From contig CAIIXF020000011.1 in assembly GCA_903813345.2 (NCBI GenBank), positions 24,046,166-24,110,165 of the forward strand: 64,000 bases of DNA. Reading direction: 5' to 3'. Every line of letters starts with the position of its first letter. The stretch's first letter is position 1. The notes below the pieces were generated by a model, which saw nothing but the letters and a program-made list of their open reading frames with translations, was not told the origin of the DNA and searched no databases. A program made the translations under genes and the position numbers. Source of the stretch: Owenia fusiformis (taxonomy: Eukaryota > Annelida > Polychaeta > Sabellida > Oweniidae). Below are positions 11,001-23,000 of the stretch, in pieces.

Positions 11001-14000
11001 TGAGGACGATGGCTTGATAGTATTCCAGAGTTTTTCAAAATACATGTATGTCAAATTCTGAAACATGCAATTCCCACACTTAAATACTTCAACATGATTT
11101 TTTGGAAAAGACTGCAAATCAAAGAATTTTTACTTGTATTCATTTGCACTGTATTGATTATTAAAGGTATAAATAAACATTTTAGAATAGAGGAGTGGTC
11201 ATGATGACCTTATGAACTTACAGTTAGTAACTGAATAGTAGTAGTATATTCTATAGCATACATTTTTGAAGAATATAATATTTATTTCATCATAGCGCAA
11301 GCCCATTATAAAACGAGATTTTAATTGCTATAAAAACAAGAATACTTAATTGGTTATGACATACATGATAAGTAATGTATAAAATGAAATATAGGCTGCT
11401 TTTCAAAAAGACCAAATTGAAATAACAAGATAACCATTGTGCTAGGTGATAAGATCACATATTGAAGCTTTCATGATCCCAAAATAATAAACTGCAATCA
11501 AAATATTGAAAACCCAATACAATGTAACAGAATGCCAGTTTTCATCATGAGAAATTATGGCCTTCTATTAGTTCCATTTCTTGGACATATAACTAGTTAA
11601 AAAGAAACAGAAAGATATGTTGAGTATCAGAATGGTTACAAGCCCCTAGCCAGCTTTTATCAAGGAGAGAGGGGTTTGGTTTTGAAAAGATTCCAAGAGG
11701 GGGTTAAAGGAGGAGGGAACTTAGCGCAACAGATTTTGGACAGTCATATGTTTGATTTTGGCCATTTTCTAGTGATATTAACAGGTGCATATGTTAGGCC
11801 AATGCATTACCTCCAGGAAAATCACTACTAGAGATGATAAAATAATTTTGACTTTGAGACAGGGTAGATGCAAACAACCCACCCACATGTTTTTTCTGAA
11901 ATGTTTTCCTGATTTTCAACCCCTTCCATCCCTGCTTTTTTAATTTTTCTTGCATCAATATGTTGCATTTGACACACAGTTAATCCCTTAAAAGGAATAA
12001 GTGATTCCTTTTAGATAAAGTGGAATACAATATTTCCCATGTTATTTTCCCTTAGGGAAAAACCATTGCTTTTAGCTAAATTTGGTCACCCATAATAGGT
12101 ATCTTTAAAACCCCTAGAGGAATCACTTATTCCTTTGAAGTGGTTAACTATGTGTCAAAACGCAACATATTGATGCTAGAAAAATTAAAAAAGCAGGGAT
12201 GGAAGGGGTTGAAAATCAGGAAAACATTTCAGAAAAAACATGTGGGTGGGTTGTTTGCATATACCCTGTCTCAAAGTAGAAATTATTTTATCATCTCTAG
12301 AAGTGATTTTCCTGGAGGTAATGCATTGGCCTAACATATGTAATTGTTTCAAGCCTCAGAAAATGGCCAAAATCCAACATATGACTGTCCAAAATCTGTT
12401 GCGCTAATTTCCCTCCTCCTTTGACAATATTGGTCCAAAATCACTTGAAAAGTGTCTATCAATACTTTGATTGCGTGTTGAGGGTTAAAATGTTATGATA
12501 TGAAATTCTAATTTCCTGAACTCTGTGGTCTAAATAATACAGTATATAAATCTAGCAAAACAAGTATTTACATTTTGAAAATTTCAAACTAATTACTTGG
12601 AATTATGATAGGAGAATGAGAATAATACTGAATCATGGTGGGGAAGTAGTCGTGAAGCAGGGAGAAATCTGGGGTTGAAAAATCTTCTGGTGAATGCTTT
12701 GGCTGGTATTACATTCCCTATTATCCATTCCATTCTAATAACCCAATCATTCATTCTAAAACCAATATTGGAGGGTTGTACATGTATAGTGTGCGGTTGT
12801 TTGAATATTAATTCAAATTTTATGTAATAAATGTGTAAAAACATTGATTTCTATTTTTCAGACAGTGGTTATATCTTCAGGAGGGCTATAAGAGCCTCAT
12901 GGGCAAATATAACAGAACACAATGGCTGGTCTATAAGAACTGCCTTCATACTTGGAAAATCACTAAATGCTGACAGAATGACAAACATTTCACACGAAAG
13001 TCAACAATATAGAGATATAATTCAAGGAAGTTTTGGAGATGGCTACTACAATTTTACTGATAAAACAATGACAGGGTATCGATGGGCCCAACAATTTTGT
13101 CAACATGCTTCGCTCATCATGCGAGTCACCCAGGATGTAGTGGTGAATATCCCTCAATTACAAATTTGGGGAGAGTTGTTTCATAAAGAGAACAAAACTA
13201 GAATTTATTTAGGTCAAATCTATAGTAATGTCAGGCATCATAGAGGAGGAAAATACATGTTTAAGTGCCCCATAAAATGGCCCAATCAAATATATCCACC
13301 ATATGCGGCAGGTGCAGGATATGCTGTCTCAATGGACTTAGCTATAGACCTGAATGCTATGTTCTGTAGGACTCCATTTGTTTTCCCAGATGATAACTAT
13401 ATTGGGGAAATGGTTGCTGCTTTAGATATACAGCCATACCCTTCGATCAATTTCCAAAAGTTTTATGCCTTTATGTCAATGAACGTTCGCGATATAACAA
13501 AGAAACAAACAATAGTTCATTTTACAAACTGGAATTCAAAAAGTGTTGAAGAGCATCCTCAATCTTTACATAAGCAAGTAAAGTTGGTAAGCGAAGCCTT
13601 ATTGCATAATGATTAAACCAGATGAAACCAGATAAAACCAGATGAAAAAAGATGAAAACAAGTTCTAACAAGAACACAAATGTGTACAAAATGTCCCCAC
13701 CAATGGGTGATAATTTGAGGTCATAAAACATGTAAACATGTAAACGAGACTTTACAGACAAGATTTTAGGATGGAAAATCCAAAATGGCTGCCTTGACAT
13801 TTACCCAGAATGTCAAAAAACTAATGTGTTCCTAGATTTTCATACTAAGAATCATCCCTGAAAATATGACATTGATCTACCAAATGGTTCACCTGAAAAC
13901 GCGTAGACAAGACTTTACAGACAAGATTTTAGGACAGAAAATCCAAAATGGCTGCCATGACATTTACACAGAATGCCAAAAAACTAATCAGATGTAGATT

Positions 14001-17000
14001 TTCACACTAAAAATCATCCCTGAAAATTTGAAATTGATCTACCAAACGGTTCACCTAAAAACGCGTAGACAAGACTTTACAGGCAAGATTTTAAGACGGA
14101 AAATCCAAAATGGCTGCCTTGACATTTATCCAGAATGCCAAAAAACTAATCAGATCTACATTTTCATACTAAGAATCATCCCTAAAAATTTGAAATTGAT
14201 CTACAGAACGGTTCACCTGGAAATGCATAGACAAGACTTTACAGACAAGATTTTAGGACGGAAAATCCAAAATGGCTGCCTTGACATTTACCCAGAATGC
14301 CAAAAAACTAATCAGTTCTACATTTTCATACTAAGAATCATCTCTGAAAATTTGAAATTGATCTACCAAACGGTTCACCTGAAAACGCGTAGACAAGACT
14401 TTACAGACAAGATTTTAGGACGGAAAATCCAAAATGGCTGCCTTGACATTTACCCAGAATGCCAAAAAACAAATCAGATCTAGATTTTTATACTAAGAAT
14501 CATCCCTAAAAATTTGAAATTGATCTACAGAACGGTTCACCTGGAAATGCATAGACAAGACTTTACAGACAAGATTTTAGGACGGAAAATCCAAAATGGC
14601 TGCCTTGACATTTACCCAGAATGCCAAAAAACTAATCAGTTCTACATTTTCATACTAAGAATCATCCCTAAAAATTTGAAATTGATCTACAGAACGGTTC
14701 ACCTGGAAATGCATAGACAAGACTTTACAGACAAGATTTTAGGACGGAAAATCCAAAATGGCTGCCTTGACATTTACCCAGAATGCCAAAAAACTAATCA
14801 GTTCTACATTTTCATACTAAGAATCATCTCTGAAAATTTGAAATTGATCTACCAAACGGTTCACCTGAAAACGCGTAGACAAGACTTTACAGACAAGATT
14901 TTAGGACGGAAAATCCAAAATGGCTGCCTTGACATTTACCCAGAATGCCAAAAAACAAATCAGATCTAGATTTTTATACTTAAAATCATCCCTGAAAATT
15001 TGAAATTGATCCACCAAACGGTTCACCTGAAAACACGTAGACAAGACTTCACAGACAAGATTTTAGGACGGAAAAATCCAAAATGGCCGACAATAAAAAA
15101 GTGATTATGTGTTTTTGCTGATTTCTTCTTACAAAATTATCACATATAACTACTCTTAAGAATAAAATAGGCTTTTACAACAAAGTACATCTGAAATTAT
15201 TTATAAAGCTACTAAATAGTTAAAGTATGAAAACTCAAAAACACCATTCAATATGATACAAAGTATTATCGTGCGCTAACTTTTCTTAAGACATTCAAAA
15301 TGGCTGACATGACTGAGCTAACAGGTCCAAAACCTAATCAGATCTAGAATGAAGTGAGCTGAACAAGATGTTAAAGTTTTAAAAGCAACTGTGAAGCCGT
15401 TTTTCTTAAAGTTTGCAGACAAGGATTTTAGCATTTGATTTCAAAATGGCCGACAGGAAGTAGGTATCGAGTTAAAATTTTTTCATCCACATCTGTATGC
15501 ACTCATAAGTTATCCCTGAAAATTTGAAGGTGATATCTCTAGCGGTTTTGGAGAAAACTCCCGGACGTACGGACAGACGGACGGACAGACGGACGGACGG
15601 ACGGACGTACGGACGGACAGACGGACGCGCCTAGGCCGACAATATGGCCCCACACTATGTGGTGGGGACATAAAAATGGAGACTCAATGGAGTTGCAAGA
15701 CTATATGGAAAGACTTGGGAGAAAAACTTGGTAAAAAATACTGTAGAACTCATATGTATGTACCTATACTGTACGATACTGAACAGGGCAACATGAAATT
15801 CCAGTGTTATTTATACATAGGATGAGTTTTGATTAGGCATATTTTCAAGAAATAAAATTGACAGAAAACTTTGATCAAAATCCTGAGTTTTGTGAACATG
15901 ATTCTGGTGGTCTATACTATTATTAAAATGTGTCCTAATCTACTGAACTTCAGTTCATTTTTCAGTCATGCATAAATACATATGTACAGTATTTATAATT
16001 CTAATGAATTAAAAGGCACCATCTTGTGTTTTCTTGTTTAATATAACATTACATGGCTTTCTACAATCATTGACAGATTGAGCACATCAGGGCCGTCAGA
16101 TGGGGGGGGTGCGATGGGTGCGACCGCACCCCCCTTTGTTACCCCCCAAAATAAATTTGAAAAAAAAAATTGAAAAAAATATTTTTTTTGTAATTTTTTT
16201 TTCATTGACTCATACACTTTTAAAGTACCCAGAAAGCACCAAATAGTATCTTAAAAGTGTAAATTTTTTTCTAGGAGTATTGGCCACCCCTCACACCCCC
16301 CACAAAACAATGGAAAAGTTCTAAATTTATTTTAGTGTTTTGTCTCAGACACATTTAAAGTGCCCAGACATCATCATATAGCTCCTTGATATAGTTAGTA
16401 TTTCTGGGGGCTTGCTCCCCCTCTTGCATCTTGCATAACCCCCCCCCCCCCCTCTGGCGCCCCCCCCTGCCCCCCCCCCCCCCCAAAAAAAAGAGGGAGT
16501 GGGCCACCCCTCACACCCCAAACAAAACAAGAAAAAGTTCTGAATTTGTTTTATGTTACTTCCTGCGAAAGCTATTTGGATTTTGATATAATAGCTTTCC
16601 CACGGAGCATTTGGACAGCTCAATGATCGTGACCTTTGAAATCGAATTAAGTCGATCCGCGGTTTACTTTTGGTCTCTAACTGTGTCTTACATCAGTATC
16701 ATCAATCCGTGTAAGTATTGGAGCGCTGGAGTACTTCTTTTTCGATCAAGACTTGTAATTCGTTAGTCGAGTGAATCGTTTTACTGCCAAATTCCAATAT
16801 GGCGGTTTCTGCTCGGACATTTTCGTAAATCTCCGGAGGTTGTCCGAACCTAACTAATTCTCAAAATTCATTTCGTTCGTTGCGTATCTCGCACCTAGCA
16901 AACCGCCATATTGGAAATAGGTCTGTAAAACTTTAACTCGATGAACAATTTACAAGTCTTGATCGAAAAAGAAGTACTCCAGCGCTCCAATACTTACACG

Positions 17001-20000
17001 GATTGATGATACTGATGTCAGACACAGTTAGAGACCAAAAGTAAGCCGCGGATCGACTTAATTCAATTTCAAAGGTCACTATTGATCAGCTGTTCACTTC
17101 TCCGTTTGAGAGCCATAAGTTTCAAAATCTAACATGGCTCTCGAAGTGAGTAAGTTTTATGTATTGTCTCAGACACTTTTAAATTGCCCAGACATCATCA
17201 AATAGCTCCTTGATAAAGTTAATGATTCTGGAAGACTAACACTTACTCGCCCTCTGGCATCCCCACTCCACCTCCCCCTCTGGCAGCCCCCCCCCCCTTA
17301 ACAGCCCCCCCCCCAAAAAAAAAAATTAAAAAATTGAGATTTTTCAAATTTTTTTATTGACTCATACATTTTGAAAGTGCCCAGAAAGTACCGAAATATG
17401 CACTTTTAGGCGCAGACACTTTAAAGTGCCCAAACTTCATCAAATAGCACCTTGATGTTGTAAATTTTGATATGGGGGAAAAACACTTGCTCCCCCTCTG
17501 GCACCCCAGCCTCACCTCCCTCTCTGGCACCCCTCCCCCTTTGACACCCCCAAAATTTGAAAAAAATTGTGATTGTTTTTCAATGTTTTTTATTGACTAA
17601 TACCTTTAAAAGTGCCCAGAAGCACCAAATATCATCTTTAAATTGTAAAATTTTCTAGGAGAGTTAGCTTCCCCTCACATCCCCCACAAAACAAAATAAA
17701 ATATTCTGAATTTCATGTATTGTCTCAGACATTTTTTAAGTGCCGAGACATCATCAAATAGCACCTTGATATGGTCAATGTTTCTGGGGGACAACCCCTT
17801 GCTCCCCTACTGGCACCCCACCCCACTTCACCCTCTCATCCTCTTTGACACCCCCAAAAGAATTTGAAAAAAAAATTCACATTTTCCTTATTGACTCATA
17901 ACGCACAGGCGTACCAGATGGTTGCAAATTCGCTCCAAATACAACCAAATTTCAAAATGTTCATGGGGGAGAACCCCCAGACCCCCCTGAATGTTCGGTT
18001 TTTATTCACTCAACTCTTATTCTTGTGGTGGTGGCATACTACTAGAAACTTACACTTTGAAAGTGCCCAGAAAGCACCAAATAGCATCTCAAAACTACTC
18101 CTCAAACCCCCCACAAAACAATTGGAACGTTTGGAAGTTGCATTTGTTAATTCCAAACCAATAAAGGGAGTAACTGACCCCCCCCCCTCTGTCTTACGCG
18201 ATTTGATTTACGCGTCAAAAAAATTGACAATTTTATATTCTCTTTAGTAAGCTAAAAACCGCACCCCCCTTGGAGAAAAGTGTCTTACGGGCCTGCACAT
18301 GTGCCAATGGAGAGATACCAAAAGATGTTAAAACCCAGCTAGAAAACTAAACACTAACATTATTACAACCGATCATTAGGAAAGCAAACCCCAAAATATC
18401 CCTAACATGTGAAGAAACAATATATCGAATACCCCCCCCCACAATCCAGGAGCTATTATCACAGGTGATACTTTAAAAGTATTGCATAAAAGTTAAGTTT
18501 CAACATGGAGGTCATATTTTAAAAATGCCACTAGAATTGATGCTCTAGTTTGGCAGAGAGAATGAGTCTATCAAACCTAAAAAATAAGTAATCAAAGGAC
18601 CACAGTGCAATATCATGTAGAAAATAATGGCAACTCCGCAGAGTAGCAAATCCCAACGAACAAAATATCAATTACCGAATTCCAATCAATTATACTCATT
18701 ACTTTGGTTAAAATTGAAAAAGGACCTTATACACCCTCCATTGGGATCTCCCCATGGGAAAAAAATAATTCATCTGATTTTTCAAAATGAGTATTCTGCT
18801 TCAATTATTACATTTATATGCACACTAGTATCTTGTTGACCTATATTCAGCACTGTATTGATGTATAGGCCACTTATTAGGGTCATAATTCAATCATGAA
18901 GTGTAGAGGCATAGATTCCAAACCAGGAAGTATTTATGTGTCTGTCAAAATCCATTTACATCCTACGCATCCCTGCATCTTATCCAAATATGTTACTACA
19001 TAATGAAATATAATAGTATAATCTTTGGTTTTACAAACTTGTATGATATTTGATAAGTGTAAAAGTTGTTTTTGGAGCATTTGTCTAAAGCCATTTTGTA
19101 GGGAAAAAAATGATGAAAAAATGTACAATCTTTTAATTTTAAGTATGACCTGAATCGATTGCAAACTTCATATTTGCACATTTGATGAGATAAACCATTT
19201 GTGTCATATTGTGAAATTATTAAGTTTGCAATCGATTCAGGTCATAGTGTATTTTTGGTATTTCTGTGATAATCAATGGAAACCAATGGCCTCTATTGGG
19301 ATCTGCTGATATCCTCATGTTAAGTCAATGGTTCACAGCCCCATGTAAGTCAATACAACCTTACTGAACGAAATGATCCCTATCTCAGCTTATGTGTGTT
19401 CGAGCACTTTAATATTTTCCAAAGTATTATATGACATTTTATTCTTCATGTTACACCTACGAATGATTCATTTTGACCATAGGGATATTTGCCAATAATT
19501 GCACCTTGTCCTTTAGATTTTAGAATTGTGAATTCCTGCAAAGCAGCCATTTTGAATTTTCTGAGGAACAAATCTGAAAAATAATACCATAATTGTGATC
19601 TACTCCAAAATTCCTTCAATTTGAGTATACTATAGCCATACTTTGAACGGATCGAAAAATTATTGCGAAATCGTACATTAGACGGCCATTTTTAATTTTA
19701 CGAGGCTCGAATCAGAAAAAAGATACAATATTTGCAATCTACTCTTAATTGCCTTTCATTTGAGTATAATAAAGCTATACTTCAGAAAGATCTAAAAATT
19801 AGCGAAAGTTTCTGTTTTCCTGACCCCCCATACATGGCCCCTGGGGGTCAGGATGAAAAACACAGAATATATGTGACATAGATAGATGTTGCGAATATAC
19901 TACAAAATTTCAAACAATAATATTAATTACTTTGGTTTAGAATGAAAAATTTATGATTTTTGCGAAAAAGTCCCGTCAGTTTTAAAGTGGCGGCCATCTT

Positions 20001-23000
20001 GAAAAAATATATTCATCTTTCCACTAACTATGAAGAAAATCCGTCAACTAGTATTTGAGTTATCTTTGAGTTATATGTCAGAGAAGTATAAAATACCCCT
20101 ACATTTTGGTTCAGCGGGATAATCAAGGCCATATGTCTAGAAACTTTGGTGTTATTGCTGTGTTCTGTTCATTGTTTATAATCTCATGATATAATCTCAT
20201 AAATATCCTCTAATTCAATTTTGGGAACAATTTCACAAAAAGTAATGATAAAAATTTCAACTCACTGGTCCAGGTTTATAGATGACTTTCAATCCAGTTG
20301 ATGGTGGTGGTTGACGAAGCTTATATCTACATGAATCTATACCCATGTTCTTTAGATGGACTATAAATTGGTAAGTGTAGCCTTCACGGAGAAACCCAAA
20401 ATCAACTTGACTTGGCAGCAGCTCAAAACCTCTCATGTTTGAGATTGTTTTGCTTCCATTTATCGTAGCGCCAGCCACGGAGGAAATCATGACTTTGTTG
20501 CGAACAGGATCTTCAATCTGAGTAAACTAAATAAGAAATGTTTTTTTGTGAAAAATATTTAAAACATCAGAAAATTTGATAAACACGTTGTTTGAACTTG
20601 ACATTATTTCCCTTTCTATTTAATTGATTTGTCTTAAAATAAAGAATATGTCATTTTCATTAAATGTCTACAAAAAATACTGGAATACTAAGTTGTTAAT
20701 ACATGATTCCAATGAAAATGAACTATTTCATGAATTAACCAATTACCCTTTCATTAGGGATGGCTCCAGGTCTTCCAGAATTTATATAAGCTGGGACATG
20801 GACAGGCTCCTGTCTGGGTTGACCAGTTACATTAACCTCTAGACTACGAGTTGTCACAAAATCAGCTGGAGTGTTCAAGTCAGCAGGACTTTCCTCTGGA
20901 ATAGCAGGTGCCGAGTTGTCCCTATAAGTCCCATCACCATCTGCCTGTTGCTTGGGGGTTGGGTTATCTGGACGTACCCTACTTTCCTTCATACCATGGG
21001 CAGGGGTTGGGTTACCTGGTCTGAGGGGGGCAGGTGACCCTTGGCCTGAAAATGAAATAATCACTTACATCTACAATTACTTACTTATCAACTCAATCCT
21101 CATTTTGAATATTTCATGATATACAGAAAAGGACCTACATATTTTATCTAATATGAATAGCAGTTCTTATTTGTGCAACTTATGTAGATGGATGGATTGA
21201 CCAATGGATGGATGTTCCCTAGTAGTAGTGTCCAATTTTGGCAAAAACGGCATCCATGACATTTATAACACAAAATGGGCATGAACTATTCACATTGTAG
21301 CCTAAAATGGCAACAGATGACCCACCTGTAGCATGAGCTGGAGTGGGAGCCCCAGGTCTCAAATTAGATGGCGTCTCAGAGTGCATCATTTTCTGTGGGG
21401 ATTCCCCAGGGGTTATGGGAGCATAATAATGTCCCTTTTCTGGTGAGGCTGAACTTGTGTAACGAGGTGGTTGATCTTGGCTCTGGACAGATGAGGGGGT
21501 GTTACTACGGACAGCTGTAGCAGGGTCACGGCTTTGGTCCCTTGGGTCTTCGGACAGATGTTTACACATTGTAGCTGCATCTGGGGCCTATATAGAAAAA
21601 AGAGAGTTGGGTGAATGTTTCACTTATTGACTGGGATACAGAGAAATGTCACAATCCTTTCAGACAGCAAAAGATTTTGTACAGTGCCACTAAAAAGAAT
21701 AAAATTCAACCAGAACATTTTTGTAAGATAACAATCATGATACCACAGTAAAACCCGTCTGAGTTGAACACCTCTGGTACCCTCTAAAAAGTGTTCCACT
21801 TGGGAGGTGTTCCACTTATAGAGGTTCATTTAACATAAATCAGTTGGTCTTAGGACTCTGAAAAGTATTCCACTAACAGAGGTGTTCCACCTCTAGGTGT
21901 TCTACTTTACAGGTTTCACTGTATACTTTTGAATTTACTTTCTCTCTGCTAATCTGATATCATAAAATTGATAAATAACATCATACACAATGCATATCAT
22001 ATGTCTGTGTAAACATTTGAAACATATTGTCCAATCCATTCATGTCAACTGATTTCACTATAAATCTCTATATATCCCGAGCGCTTGTTTGGTTCATTCA
22101 TGTTAATATTTATAACCATCAATCCCTGTCAATAGCAGTTGATATCATGTCTAGAATGAAACTCAATCAAAACTCAGGAAAAAGTGCTTATACTTATCAA
22201 ATATAACTTAAGGACAGTTATAAATACCATATTGCACAAACATTTTATTGAGGGACCAATGTAAGTTTATGGTACGGCTTCTGATGGGGGAAGCCATTGG
22301 GAGGTATGCAGAAGCTAAGGAAAATAGATTGTGTCCTTTATGTGGAGAGTGTATTGAACTTAAGAGTCGTCGATTATTATTAAAACCCCTTATTGACAAA
22401 TATGGGGATGGCGTATTGCCCTTTATCTTCACTCCAGATGAGCAGGATGACTGTATATTTATTGTTAACACTTTGTATGCGATGTACCAACATCGAACAA
22501 ACGCCATTTTGTAAATATCATCCCAACCTTGTATTGTTCACCTAAATGTTTGTATATATGTCAACATAAAATAATGTATATTATGATGATCAATTATGGT
22601 CGCAACAAAGAAATATATATATAGTAGCCCGGACAGAATTGTTCAATGGTCACTTTTTCTTTAATATCTTTTTTAATTTTCAGTATTATCAAAGTCTGAT
22701 CACATATTTGAAAACTAGAGTAAAATTCTGACATACAAAAAAAATATTTAAGGAACATCTCTTAATTTATTGATATTATAGGAGTTCATAGTATGACTGA
22801 CGCAAATACATAATTCATCATTTTGCCTCATATTTGTTCAAAATGGCGGCATATTTTGTGAATTTGAATGTTCAGTTGAAAGTTAATATCTAAAGATTGT
22901 CATAGGACTTATAGGGCCATGCTGCCACCGTTACAATCCTGATGTAATGCAGCAACTAGCCAATCATCAAATACAAGAAGTCAACTCCCTCCAAGAGTAT

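Larger units (their letters stand above)
13692..15670 (+). mobile_element. 'Pearl'-like element: 162-bp tandem array, ACGG microsatellite, TGTCCCCACCA inverted ends
   Basis: The order is: left end 'tgtccccacca'; about nine copies of a 162-bp unit marked by 'caaaatggctgcc' at 13781, 13944, 14106, 14268, 14430, 14592, 14754, 14916 and (variant) 15079; diverged partial units with 'aaaatggctgacatg' and 'caaaatggccgacag'; a (ACGG)n-type microsatellite at about 15565-15627; and the right end 'ccccacactatgtggtgggg' then 'aca', a hairpin whose outer half is the inverse of the left end. This architecture matches the pearl elements of bivalves (oyster CvA type), regarded as non-autonomous Helitron-like elements. 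Membership is inferred from architecture; sequence identity to known pearls was not tested. Confidence 0.75.

Noticed and set aside
14028-14969. Two 151-codon open frames encoding a repeated 54-residue unit
   Set aside because: They follow from a tandem DNA period divisible by three inside a mobile element; no start context, signal peptide, domain or splice signals.
13692-15670. Canonical Helitron
   Set aside because: The 3' end has a hairpin but no CTRR terminus, and the ends are partly inverted; a pearl/Helentron-type non-autonomous element fits better.
16345-16623. Gly-rich minus-strand open frame
   Set aside because: It is produced by C runs in a repeat array.
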